This document shows positions 1-7,880 of a stretch of DNA of 64,000 nucleotides, piece after piece; the first letter of the stretch is position 1; the number at the start of each line of letters is the position of its first letter. The translations under genes were made by a program, and so were the position numbers. The DNA comes from Zhengella mangrovi (lineage in GTDB: Bacteria > Pseudomonadota > Alphaproteobacteria > Rhizobiales > Rhizobiaceae). Below the pieces are notes generated by a model, which did no database searches, was not told where the DNA came from, and saw only the letters and a list, made by a program, of their open reading frames with translations. The stretch spans positions 1 to 64,000 of the forward strand of contig NZ_PDVP01000016.1 in NCBI RefSeq assembly GCF_002727065.1, read 5' to 3'.

Positions 1-82
1 GATACCGTTCGAGTGATCCGCATAAAATACGGAAATTGCGTACTTAATAGCATTCCCTCGCAATCGCTTCATCAACCAATTT

Positions 83-132
83 ACAGATTCCTAATCTGAG
101 GGTCGCAGGTTCGAATCCTGCCGGGATCACCA
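83..132 (+). tRNA. 3' fragment of tRNA-Arg(CCT), probable attachment-site remnant
   Basis: The segment contains an anticodon arm (ACAGA, loop TTCCTAA with anticodon CCT at 90-92, TCTGA), a 5-nt variable region, a T arm (GCAGG-TTCGAAT-CCTGC, 105-121), the 3' acceptor strand CGGGATC, an A discriminator and an encoded CCA at 130-132. No D arm and no matching 5' acceptor strand (GATCCCG) lie in the preceding 80 bases, which are clearly more AT-rich than the rest of the window. Tyrosine recombinases commonly integrate into the 3' half of tRNA genes and leave such a duplicated 3' end at one junction. The fragment is therefore read as the right attachment site of an element to the left. A real but interrupted tRNA is less likely because both strands of the anticodon stem are present. 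Confidence 0.75.
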
Positions 133-271
133 ACGGTTTTCACATCCGCCGTTCCAGGCTGGAATGCCACGCCGTGCCGGCCGGGTGCCGCCATTTCCCT
201 GTTGATGACCATCAATGCCGCCGGCCGTGCCTGGAAGCACTCTTTCATCATCGCAAATGGAGGAGGACAGC

Positions 272-1036
272 ATGATGCTTATTCGGTCGGCACTTCGAAC
301 GTTCGTCACCGCCGTGGCACTGGCCACGCTCGCCGTCGCAGCACGCGCGGAAACCTTTGTCGGTTCGAATATCGACAGCCGGGTCCTCGTCGGCGTGAAA
401 GCCAACGCCCAGGGCGTTCAGGCCATGATGCCGGAGGGCTGGACATCGGTTCCCTTCCCGAGCGGGCCGATGAAGGGATCCAACCTGCTCCTGGCTCTCA
501 TCGACGGAGTGCTGGAAATGGATGCGGAGGGAAAGCCCCTCGATCCGCCAAGCCGGCGCGCGGCCGTCCTGGTCGGGCTGGGCAAGAAGGATGATGCCGT
601 GCGCATGTACGTCTTCCGGATGATCACCACGGTTCCGGATCGCGACCCCTACAGCGTGGCGACAGCAGCGGAGATCGAGCGGACGACGTCGCTCGCCGGC
701 CCGGCCAATGGCGGGCGCGAAAGCACCGACGAATGGCGGATAAAGCCCGCGGGAGGCGGTGAACTCGTCTTCTCGCTCGCCTACAAGACCGGCAAGCGCA
801 GCTGGGCGCCCGGGCAGCTTTTCCCCCACTCGGCCGCCAAGCCTGACTTCTCGCGGATCTATCGCTACGAACAGCTGGTTGACCTGGTCGCCAGCACCGC
901 CGTCGGCAAGCCGTCCAGCGGAAAGTTCAGCATGACCAGCACCGTGACGGACCTGGGCGCGGTCCTTGATGGCTCCGAGGAGATCATCGCCGTGATGGAC
1001 GTGCCGGTCTACGTGCGGAAGGTCTTTCTTCCATGA
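272..1036 (+). CDS. exported protein of unknown function
   Basis: A 254-residue protein that I do not recognise. The ATG at 272 is chosen because a strong GGAGGAGGA ribosome-binding site sits at 259-267; an in-frame start at 215 would add 19 residues of non-signal-like sequence. The N terminus is a typical Sec signal (Arg, then a hydrophobic stretch TFVTAVALATLAVAA, cleavage near ARA-ET), so the product should be periplasmic or secreted. No Cys, no lipobox and no obvious catalytic motif are visible. The body is mixed alpha/beta with a 'MPEGWTSVPFPSG' segment near the N terminus. It is the first chromosomal gene right of the tRNA fragment and converges with the FG-GAP gene; nothing nearby suggests a pathway. 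Confidence 0.75.
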   Translation: MMLIRSALRTFVTAVALATLAVAARAETFVGSNIDSRVLVGVKANAQGVQAMMPEGWTSVPFPSGPMKGSNLLLALIDGVLEMDAEGKPLDPPSRRAAVLVGLGKKDDAVRMYVFRMITTVPDRDPYSVATAAEIERTTSLAGPANGGRESTDEWRIKPAGGGELVFSLAYKTGKRSWAPGQLFPHSAAKPDFSRIYRYEQLVDLVASTAVGKPSSGKFSMTSTVTDLGAVLDGSEEIIAVMDVPVYVRKVFLP

Positions 1037-1049
1037 TCGCATGACGGAC

Positions 1050-1078
1050 GGGCCGGCCCGCTTGGCGCGTGCCGGCCC
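1050..1078. terminator. GC-rich hairpin between convergent genes
   Basis: GGGCCGGC (1050-1057) and GCCGGCCC (1071-1078) form a perfect 8-bp stem with a 13-nt loop. It lies 13 bases after the stop of the exported-protein gene and 8 bases before the stop of the convergent FG-GAP gene. There is no T-run on either side, so it may act as a bidirectional block or work together with Rho rather than as a classical intrinsic terminator. Confidence 0.4.
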
Positions 1079-1086
1079 TGTGCCGC

Positions 1087-3165
1087 CTACTGCGTCATGA
1101 CGGCCAGTCCGGTCGAGCCGTGAAGCTCGCCGCCATTGGCGTTTCGGAACTCGACCTTGATCCGGTTGCGTCCGGGATCGAAGGCAACGGCTTCGCCCTG
1201 GTCCTGCAGGAAGACCGTGAAGGTGCGGACCTGGTCGGTCGCGAACGGCGCCGCGACACTCGCTGACGGCGGCGACAGGCATGCGCCCATCGAGTCCGTC
1301 TGGCAGATCGATGCAGTGACCGGCAGGCCGTTGCCGATAACCGGCGCGACGTTGAGGGTCGCCGGGGCACCGATGTTGATGCCCGCCATGGCGAAGACAC
1401 CGTTACCGCCCGGCGTCGGGATCCGTACCACACCGTCATTGGGCGCCGGGGTCTGGGCGATGGCGATGATGTCAGGAACCGGGCCCGTCGAGGCCGAGAA
1501 GCTATACGTGTTGACCCCGCGGACGATATCCGCCGCCGTGTCGGAATTGTCGCAGACGAACCCGAAGCCCAGTTCCCGGCCGGTCATTGGTTCGCTCGGC
1601 GTGAAGGCCAGCACGAAGGACTGCACTCCGCGGGGCGGAATATTGACCGGCGTGTTCGGGCTTCCAGTCAGCTGGTTGCCGGCCGGATCGGTGGTCTGGT
1701 AGTCAAACCTGCCTGCGATCGGTGCCGTCATTCTCACGCGGCAGTTCGTGGCGTCTACGGACGTCGACAGATTGATCATGGCCCCGAAAATTGTCGCGGT
1801 CTGGCCCACCTGGACCGAGCGGCTGGTCGGCAGCACCGCGGAAACAAGCTTGATGGGGCAACCGGGTGGGGTGATCTGCCGCGTTATCGTTGCGTCGGTC
1901 GAATTGGCCGTGAAGATATCGTTCGCACCGTCCCCGTCGACGTCCAGGATCTCGGTCTGTGTCATCCAACCGGTATCGATGCCGGGATTGACGAACGGAT
2001 TGTCCGGCAGGTTGCTGATGAGGAACCTGGGGCTTTCCGCAACCAGATCGAACGCCACGTCCGGCAGGCAGTCACCGCTGTTCAGGCGCGGCGTGAAAGT
2101 GCTCTTGATCCAGCTGCTGGCGTTGAAGTCGTAGGCCGTGAAAAAGAACGCTAGTTCGCTTTCCGGCACCTCGACGAAGCTGCCGTCTGCCTTGCCGGTG
2201 TAGACCTGAATGCCGGCATGGGCATATCCCGGCGGCACGATCGAGAACAGGATTTCGGGAAGACCATCCCGTGTGATGTCTTCGACGGCGATATGCACAC
2301 TGTCATTGTAGCCGGACCGGATAGGACCAAGCCGGGTATAGGTGAACGTGCCGTCGCCGTGACCCTTCATCAGCACGTTTTGCCGAGGACCATTCGGATC
2401 GTGCGGACCCAAGACAAGATCCAGATTGCCATCGAAATCCATGTCCTTGAGCAGGCTGCTTGTGAATTTCTCGCTGAGACTGCGGAAACTCAATGGCAGC
2501 ATGCTGTCGTCGGCGGTGAAGTTGCCGGAGCCGTCGTTGATCAGGAAATAGGGACCGATCTGCTGCTGGCCCCAGATATTGCCGACGTAGATATCGATAT
2601 CCCCGTCGCCATCGATATCGCCGCCGGTCGCCGAATGGGAGAAGTCGACAACCTGCGGCAGGTTGGTGGCCGTCTTGTCTTCCAGCTTGCCATCAGTCCG
2701 CGACAGCAGCAGCACGTTCTGCGCACCGGGAAACGGCGAGGCATCGTAGCCGTGATCGGCTATGAAAATGTCGTCCTTGCCGTCGCCATTGAAATCCGCG
2801 ATCACCGAGCCACGCGGATGAACGGTTGTCGGAACACTGCCATTGATGACGGAACTGGTGCCGTCGATGATCCCGCGCGGCAGGTTGAGGTAGATCTGGA
2901 TCGGTATTCCCTGGTTCTGAAGCGGGTAATAGGAGCGTGCAACCACGACATCGGTTCGCCCGTCTCCATTGAAATCGCCTGTTGCCGATTCGTTTATGTA
3001 CCCAACCCCGGAGCCAACACCATAATACTGTGTTGGCGGCGCATAATTGGTGCTTTGTGACCAGGCCTGGCCGCCCGTCAGCATCGCCGACAACACAAGC
3101 ATTCCCGGCCAAATGACGCGAAAATTCGCGCGCAGTTTCCACGCTCGCCCAGGCGCACGGATCAT
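1087..3165 (-). CDS. secreted FG-GAP/VCBS repeat protein with a novel C-terminal module
   Basis: A protein of about 692 residues with an N-terminal signal peptide (ending near GGQAWSQ) and at least six calcium-type loops of the pattern DxNxDGxxD: GDFNGDGRTD, ADFNGDGKDD, GDIDGDGDID, KDMDFDGNLD, EDITRDGLPE, LDVDGDGAND. These are FG-GAP/VCBS repeats, which fold into beta-propellers and usually serve extracellular binding or adhesion. The last ~240 residues form a separate beta-rich region that recurs at the end of the M23 peptidase at 30409-32346, including TDPAxNxLTG, GVN..xFS and PVPDII and a final TQ. ATG at 3165 is preferred to TTG at 3171 because the GAGGGG site is 9 bases from the ATG and only 4 from the TTG. 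No neighbour gives a function. Confidence 0.85.
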   Translation of the reverse strand: MIRAPGRAWKLRANFRVIWPGMLVLSAMLTGGQAWSQSTNYAPPTQYYGVGSGVGYINESATGDFNGDGRTDVVVARSYYPLQNQGIPIQIYLNLPRGIIDGTSSVINGSVPTTVHPRGSVIADFNGDGKDDIFIADHGYDASPFPGAQNVLLLSRTDGKLEDKTATNLPQVVDFSHSATGGDIDGDGDIDIYVGNIWGQQQIGPYFLINDGSGNFTADDSMLPLSFRSLSEKFTSSLLKDMDFDGNLDLVLGPHDPNGPRQNVLMKGHGDGTFTYTRLGPIRSGYNDSVHIAVEDITRDGLPEILFSIVPPGYAHAGIQVYTGKADGSFVEVPESELAFFFTAYDFNASSWIKSTFTPRLNSGDCLPDVAFDLVAESPRFLISNLPDNPFVNPGIDTGWMTQTEILDVDGDGANDIFTANSTDATITRQITPPGCPIKLVSAVLPTSRSVQVGQTATIFGAMINLSTSVDATNCRVRMTAPIAGRFDYQTTDPAGNQLTGSPNTPVNIPPRGVQSFVLAFTPSEPMTGRELGFGFVCDNSDTAADIVRGVNTYSFSASTGPVPDIIAIAQTPAPNDGVVRIPTPGGNGVFAMAGINIGAPATLNVAPVIGNGLPVTASICQTDSMGACLSPPSASVAAPFATDQVRTFTVFLQDQGEAVAFDPGRNRIKVEFRNANGGELHGSTGLAVMTQ

Positions 3166-3585
3166 TGGCAATATCCCCTCAAGTCTTTTTCAGAAGTCCA
3201 CCTGCAAACAACATGGCAGGATGACCGGACAGGGTCAAAAGCTCCGTTGCGGATACTCACCGGTCTTTCCACACAGACCGGTGAAGAGCGGCGGAGACCT
3301 GAAACGACTGCGGGTCTGCATCCGGCGGATCGGAACTGTTCCGCGACGCCGGCGCCGGCGCGGACGGCTGCCGGCATTTCCGGGATGTCCTGCAGGGCCA
3401 CACAATTGGACAGGCTGGCAAGCGAGGTTTCGAGCATGCGCTCCGCCGCTGCGATGGAAAGCGGGGCGGCAACCACCCGGGCGACCGCGTTCATGCGCTG
3501 CTGCACAACCTGCCAAGACGCCTGACCTACAAGAAACTGATCGCATGACAGACGGCAAAAACATGAACCGCCGCTCTATCTCGAT

Positions 3586-3672
3586 ATGGATTTTGACGAA
3601 GCGTGGAAGCGCTTCGCTCAAACCGGCAAAGCAGAAGCTGACGAACTCGCAGACAGGACGAAAACAGGATGA
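3586..3672 (+). pseudogene. remnant or very small ORF with an acidic helix (MDFDEAWKRFAQT)
   Basis: A 28-codon frame beginning ATGGATTTTGACGAA encodes an amphipathic, protein-like stretch, MDFDEAWKRFAQTGKAEADE, then ends at TGA 3670. The same frame reads through upstream as EPPLYLD before this Met but meets a stop near 3535 without a start codon. In the adjacent frame, ATG at 3544 (MTDGKNMN) would join it after a single-base shift near the CCGCCG run at 3568. This suggests a small gene broken by a frameshift or truncated at its 5' end. The motif resembles short conserved alphaproteobacterial proteins with a P-L-Y-L-D-M-x-F-D-E-A core that I recall only vaguely; function unknown. Confidence 0.3.
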
Positions 3673-3692
3673 TGATTTTGAAGAAATACTTC

Positions 3693-3718
3693 AAAAAAGG
3701 CCCGGCGAATGCGCCGGG
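3693..3718 (-). terminator. intrinsic terminator of the minus-strand catabolic operon
   Basis: Read on the minus strand, CCCGGCG-CATT-CGCCGGG (3718 to 3701) forms a perfect 7-bp stem with a 4-nt loop, followed by CC and six Ts (complement of the A-run 3693-3698). This is a classical Rho-independent terminator. It lies about 140 bases downstream of the stop codon of the double alpha/beta-hydrolase gene, the last gene of the operon. Confidence 0.75.
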
Positions 3719-3856
3719 AAAATTCATTGCAGGTCACGCACGTATTTAGGTCCCCGTTTCAAAAATTGAATTCGGGGTAAAACCGGGCAAGCGACAAGGA
3801 CGACAGGGCCGCGACTGGCATCGCGCCGGGAAATCCGGCCTCGTCCACGCAACCGC

Positions 3857-5425
3857 TTATCCGTCGAGGAAATCGCGGTATAGTTGCAGCGATTGGGCCG
3901 CGGCGGCGGGATCCGGATCGGGCCACCAGACCGTTGTCGGTGTTTCCCGGATATCGACGAGACCTGGCGGCGCAAAGTCTCCGGCCTCGTCCAGCGCGTT
4001 TTTCAGCATGTCGTTCGGTCCTGCGCAGATGAGCGCGGGGCGCGTCAGCAGCGGCAACCGCTTGCGGGTATCGTAGGAGAATGCCGCGCGGTAGGCGCCG
4101 TCATAGGTTTCGCCGCTTTGCAGGATGCCGATGGCGTAATTGTGCAACTGCCAGGCATCCGGCACGCCGAGTTGCCGTGCCGCCGCGCGCTCGACCCGGT
4201 ACCACGGCCAGAACATGAACAGGTCGCGCCGCCAGTTCCAGATAAGCGGGATGTGCATGCCCCACTTGTCCGGCCGGATCGGCGGAAAGTAGTTCTCCAG
4301 CAGGTCCGCCTGGAAATCGGCCGAGATGAAGACGGGGCCTTCCATGACGAGGCGCCCGACCCGTTCCGGCGCCAGGATGGCCAGTTCGAGCCCCACCAGC
4401 GCGCCGGTGTGCGATCCCCAGATGTCCACCGTCTCGAGGCCCATCGCGTCGAGCAGCGCCAGCATGTCCTCCGCCAGGCTTTCGATGGTCGGACGATCGG
4501 TCCATTTCCCGGAAAGGCCATTGCCGGGGTAATCCACCGAAAAGGCCGCCCGCCCTTCTGCGAGCCCCTGGACGACGGGCGCAAATTGCGACGACGAACC
4601 GCCGCCGGTCGGAATGACAAGGACCGGCCGGCCGCCCGCACCGGAACGGCGAAGGTGCAACCACCCGCGCCGGGTCAGGATATCCTCGTGCCAGATCCGG
4701 CCATCGGTGAGGGCCGAGGCCGGTTCCGGCTGGGTGTCTGGCATGGGGCGGCCGGCCGGCTCCAGCTGCCCGAGGAGGTTCGCCAGGTCGGTGGTCGGCA
4801 TGGCGGCGGGCAGAGGAAGCGACAGGCAAAGGGTCCAAAGGGAAGCGAACCGGTCGGGCCGCACGGCGGCCGCGTTGAACGTGGTCGACAGCGAGGCGGC
4901 ATCGGGAATGGCGTCGCCTCCGGTCGCCGGCTGGCCGGGATTGTCCGCCATCAGCAGGTGGCGGTCGCGCAGGAAGCTCCAGAGGGCCTGGAGATGCGTG
5001 CCATCCTGCCTTGGCTCGAGGTCCGGCGGACGGATGCCGGCCCGTTGCCATCCCGCCGCAAGGTCCGTCGCGATCCCGAATGCCGCGGTCCCGCCGAGGC
5101 GTTCGGCGAGCAGCGCCGCAAGCGGGGCCGACAGGTCGAACCCGATGACGGCGGCAACCGCATTCCCGGTCCACCGCAAGGCCTCCGCCAGGGCATCCGC
5201 GCAACGGCCCGCACCGGCCGGATCGATCCCGGCCGAGCCGCCGATCCCGGGCAGTTCCAGCGCCGTCACGCGCATGCCGGGACAGGCGGCGGCCGTGCGT
5301 GCGGCCACGCCCTCGGCAGACTGGATCAGGCCCGGCAGCACGACGAGGTCGGGTCCCTCCCCCGCCTGCCAGATCCGCACCTGGCCTGACGCGGTTGTCA
5401 CGTAACGGGGGGTGGGCTGCGCCAT
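3857..5425 (-). CDS. tandem-domain alpha/beta-hydrolase-fold protein with altered nucleophile elbows
   Basis: A 522-residue protein made of two alpha/beta-hydrolase-fold halves. The N-terminal half (about 15-125) has an oxyanion-like VVLPGL segment and an elbow G-F-D-L-S with Asp97 at the nucleophile position. The C-terminal half (about 250-520) has VLVIPTGGG, a VDYPGNGLSG strand turn and an elbow G-S-H-T-G with His339 where Ser is normal. No Ser-type G-x-S-x-G is present in either half, and no obvious late catalytic His is seen, so classical Ser esterase chemistry is unlikely. There is no signal peptide. The gene starts 13 bases after livF and is the last gene of the transporter operon, so its ligand is probably related to the imported compound. 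The family of the C-terminal half is clear; the activity is not. Confidence 0.8.
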   Translation of the reverse strand: MAQPTPRYVTTASGQVRIWQAGEGPDLVVLPGLIQSAEGVAARTAAACPGMRVTALELPGIGGSAGIDPAGAGRCADALAEALRWTGNAVAAVIGFDLSAPLAALLAERLGGTAAFGIATDLAAGWQRAGIRPPDLEPRQDGTHLQALWSFLRDRHLLMADNPGQPATGGDAIPDAASLSTTFNAAAVRPDRFASLWTLCLSLPLPAAMPTTDLANLLGQLEPAGRPMPDTQPEPASALTDGRIWHEDILTRRGWLHLRRSGAGGRPVLVIPTGGGSSSQFAPVVQGLAEGRAAFSVDYPGNGLSGKWTDRPTIESLAEDMLALLDAMGLETVDIWGSHTGALVGLELAILAPERVGRLVMEGPVFISADFQADLLENYFPPIRPDKWGMHIPLIWNWRRDLFMFWPWYRVERAAARQLGVPDAWQLHNYAIGILQSGETYDGAYRAAFSYDTRKRLPLLTRPALICAGPNDMLKNALDEAGDFAPPGLVDIRETPTTVWWPDPDPAAAAQSLQLYRDFLDG

Positions 5426-5438
5426 GGTGCTGCTCCGT

Positions 5439-6146
5439 TCAGATGCCGAGATAGGCGGTCTTGACGCGGGGATCGTTGAGAAGCGATGCCGCCGCGTCCT
5501 CCAGCACGACCTTGCCGGTTTCCAGCACGTAGCCCCGCTTTGCCAGGCGCAGGGCGAGATCGACCCTCTGCTCGACCAGCAGCACGGTCATGCCGGTTTC
5601 GTTCAGGCTGCGGATGGTATCTTCGAGCAGGTCGACCATGATCGGCGCCAGGCCAAGCGACGGTTCGTCCAGCATCAGGCAGCGCGGGTTGGCCATCAGC
5701 CCGCGGGCGATGGCGAGCATCTGCTGCTGGCCGCCGGACATCGTGCCGGCCTTCTGGTCCCGCCGCTCCAGCAGGATCGGAAACAGGTCGTGCACCCACT
5801 CGACCCGCTGGGCGAAGGTGAGACCGTCCGTCCGGGCACGCGCCGCCCCCAGCTCGATATGCTCGTAGACGGTCATGTCGGGAAACAGCAGCCGGCCTTC
5901 GGGAACCTGCACCACGCCGAGTGCGATAATGTCGTGCGGCTCCATGCGGTCGATCCGCTGTCCGTCGAAGGAAATGGTGCCGGATACCGGCCGCAGCATG
6001 CCCGAAATGGTCTTGAGCGTCGTCGTCTTGCCGGCCCCGTTCGAGCCGACCAGCGTGACCGCCTCGCCTTCCGCGACGGTGAGCGAGAGGTCATGGATCA
6101 CCTCGCGCCGGCCGTAGCGCACCACGATATCGCTGATCTCAAGCAT
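5439..6146 (-). CDS. livF: branched-chain-amino-acid-type ABC transporter ATPase (LivF)
   Basis: A 235-residue ABC ATPase of the LivF type, one of two nucleotide-binding subunits of a HAAT-family importer. Visible motifs are Walker A GSNGAGKTT (about 34-42), the LivF-typical 'VPEGRLLFPDMTVYEHIELGA' region, the signature MSGGQQQ, Walker B CLMLDEPSLGLAP and the switch-region VEQ. The start overlaps the end of livG by 8 bases, showing translational coupling. In this operon the system probably imports an organic acid or amide rather than Leu/Ile/Val, judging by the degradative enzymes upstream; HAAT systems have broad and often non-amino-acid specificity. Confidence 0.95.
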   Translation of the reverse strand: MLEISDIVVRYGRREVIHDLSLTVAEGEAVTLVGSNGAGKTTTLKTISGMLRPVSGTISFDGQRIDRMEPHDIIALGVVQVPEGRLLFPDMTVYEHIELGAARARTDGLTFAQRVEWVHDLFPILLERRDQKAGTMSGGQQQMLAIARGLMANPRCLMLDEPSLGLAPIMVDLLEDTIRSLNETGMTVLLVEQRVDLALRLAKRGYVLETGKVVLEDAAASLLNDPRVKTAYLGI

Positions 6147-6918
6147 TGACGGCCTCCCTGCCCAGGTAGACCCTGATGACGTCCGGATTGTTGACCACGT
6201 CGGCGGGCGTCCCGTCGGCGATCTTGATGCCGTGGTCGATGACGGCCACCCGGTCGCAAACGCCCATGACGACCCGCATGTGGTGCTCGACCAGCAGGAT
6301 CGAGATGCCGGTATCGCGGATGCCGCGGATCATGCCGACCAGCCTTTGGCCTTCCTCCGGGTTCATGCCGGCCGCCGGTTCGTCCAGCAGCAACAGGTCC
6401 GGCTTTGCAGCAATGGCGATGGCGATTTCCAGCCTGCGCTGTTCGCCGTAGGAAAGCGCCTCGGCATTGACATCGGCCCGGTGCGCGAGATCGACGAACT
6501 CCAGCGCCTCCATGGCGGCCCGGTCGACCCCGGCCTCCTCGTCACGCCAGGCGCCGCTGCGCAGGAGCGAGCCCATCCAGCCGGTCCGCGTGAAGCGGTA
6601 GGTCGCCGCGCGCACGTTCTCGATCACCGACAGCGCGGGAAACAGGCTCGTGATCTGGAAGGTCCGAGTCATGCCGAGCCGCGCCATGCGGTCCGACCGC
6701 ATGCCGGTACAGTCGGTTCCCTTGAAATGCACCGTGCCGGCGGTCGGTGGCATGGAGCCGGCGATCACGTTGAAGAAGGTCGTCTTGCCGGCCCCGTTCG
6801 GGCCGATGACACCGAGGATTTCGCCCTTGTTGAGCACAAGGTCGACGTCCTTGACCGCCGTCAGGCCGCCGAACGCCTTGGTCAGGCCGGAAACGGCGAG
6901 GATGGGTGTTTCGCTCAT
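6139..6918 (-). CDS. livG: branched-chain-amino-acid-type ABC transporter ATPase (LivG)
   Basis: A 259-residue ABC ATPase of the LivG type. Motifs are Walker A GPNGAGKTTFFN, Q-loop TFQITSLFPALSV, signature LSYGEQRRLEIA, Walker B LLLLDEPAAGMNPEE and H-loop VEHHM. ATG at 6918 is used because it overlaps the livM stop as ATGA, which is the usual coupling in this operon; the open frame continues upstream but that part is the shadow of livM. It pairs with LivF on the cytoplasmic face of the LivHM permease. Confidence 0.95.
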   Translation of the reverse strand: MSETPILAVSGLTKAFGGLTAVKDVDLVLNKGEILGVIGPNGAGKTTFFNVIAGSMPPTAGTVHFKGTDCTGMRSDRMARLGMTRTFQITSLFPALSVIENVRAATYRFTRTGWMGSLLRSGAWRDEEAGVDRAAMEALEFVDLAHRADVNAEALSYGEQRRLEIAIAIAAKPDLLLLDEPAAGMNPEEGQRLVGMIRGIRDTGISILLVEHHMRVVMGVCDRVAVIDHGIKIADGTPADVVNNPDVIRVYLGREAVNA

Positions 6919-7880
6919 TCCGCCGCCTCCCGGGGCCTGGTGTCCTCGCCGGTGATGCGGCGCCAGAGACTGACGATGCCGCCGGGCAGGAAGATGACCG
7001 AAGCCGTCAGCAACGCGGCGAAGATGACGAGCCGCAACGGCCCGAGCGCCCGCAGGGCCTCCAGCAGCGCCACGTAGATCAGTGCGCCGATGATTGGCCC
7101 GGCAATCGTGCCGCGGCCGCCGACGATCACCATGATGATCAGCGCGGCGACATACTGCAGGCTCATGACGTCCGGGGTGATGACGGTCAGGTAATGCGCA
7201 TAGACGCCGCCGGCCACGCCGGCCACCGCGGTCGCGACCACGAAGCCGAGCAGCTTGATGCGGAAGACGTCGATGCCGAGCGATGCGGCAAGCGGAGCGT
7301 TCTCGCGGGTGGCGATGAAGGCGCGGCCCGTCCGGCTGTTCAGCAGCGCATGGCAGGCGTAGGCGAAGGCGATCACCAGGAAAAGCGTCAGGTAGTAGTA
7401 GCCGCGCGCACCGGTCAGTGCCGGACCGCCCTCGCCCCACAGGCCGAGCGGCTGGATGTTGGAAATGCCCATCGGTCCGCGCGTCAGGTCGACCCAGTAA
7501 TTCGTGATCGTGTAGATGATCGACCCGAAGCCCAGCGTCAGGATGGCGAATTGCGGCCCGACGATGCGCAGCGATACGTAGCCGATGACGAAACCGAACA
7601 GCCCGGCCACGATCGCCGCGAGGACGAGGCCCGGAATGCCGGCAAGGCCGAAGTTCATCCCTATCAGGGCCGCCGTGTAGGCGCCGATCCCGAAGAAGGC
7701 CGCGTGGCCGAAACTCAGTTCGCCGATGTAGCCGATGATCACGTTGAGGCTGAGCGCCAGCAGCGAGAACAGCATCCACAGCACCATGAGGTGATGGAAA
7801 TAGGTATTGGCCGTCAGGAACGGAGCGGCCAGCGCCAGCACGATGACCAGCGGAAGAAGGATCCGGCTCGGCATGGTCAT
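6915..7880 (-). CDS. livM: branched-chain-amino-acid-type ABC transporter permease (LivM)
   Basis: A 321-residue integral membrane protein of the LivM type with about eight to nine hydrophobic segments and the characteristic LSLNVIIGYIGELSFGHAAFFGIGAYT motif region (split here: LSLNVIIGY, then GELSFGHAAF). The EAA-like cytoplasmic loop precedes GIDVFRIKLLGFV. The C-terminal tail is charged and cytoplasmic. It overlaps livH by 4 bases (ATGA) and livG by 4 bases. It forms the transmembrane channel with LivH. Confidence 0.95.
   Translation of the reverse strand: MTMPSRILLPLVIVLALAAPFLTANTYFHHLMVLWMLFSLLALSLNVIIGYIGELSFGHAAFFGIGAYTAALIGMNFGLAGIPGLVLAAIVAGLFGFVIGYVSLRIVGPQFAILTLGFGSIIYTITNYWVDLTRGPMGISNIQPLGLWGEGGPALTGARGYYYLTLFLVIAFAYACHALLNSRTGRAFIATRENAPLAASLGIDVFRIKLLGFVVATAVAGVAGGVYAHYLTVITPDVMSLQYVAALIIMVIVGGRGTIAGPIIGALIYVALLEALRALGPLRLVIFAALLTASVIFLPGGIVSLWRRITGEDTRPREAAE

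Larger units (their letters stand above)
3166..3856. other. gene-poor intergenic stretch
   Basis: About 690 bases between the FG-GAP gene and the 3' end of the catabolic operon. Overlapping open frames exist on both strands, but none has a convincing ribosome-binding site together with a protein-like composition. A minus-strand frame at 3162-3506 (Met-Gln-Gln-Arg-Met start) is the best of these in the left part but is Arg/Ser/Cys-rich toward its end. The right part (3540-3720) is less GC-rich and contains a short ORF remnant and a minus-strand terminator, which are listed separately. Nothing else is seen. Confidence 0.5.

Noticed and set aside
1-132. Group I intron in tRNA-Arg(CCT), as known from Agrobacterium
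   Set aside because: The fragment includes the 5' strand of the anticodon stem and the full loop; an intron in the loop would separate these. No conserved P7/P9-type features were recognised in the short upstream sequence.
248-1282. Long minus-strand open frame opposite the exported-protein gene
   Set aside because: Arg/Gly/His-rich composition typical of an antisense shadow, no ribosome-binding site, and it runs through two good genes.
3162-3506. Minus-strand 114-codon frame upstream of the FG-GAP gene
   Set aside because: The first 45 codons look plausible but the rest is Cys/Arg/Ser-rich and it overlaps the start region of the next gene; no ribosome-binding site seen.
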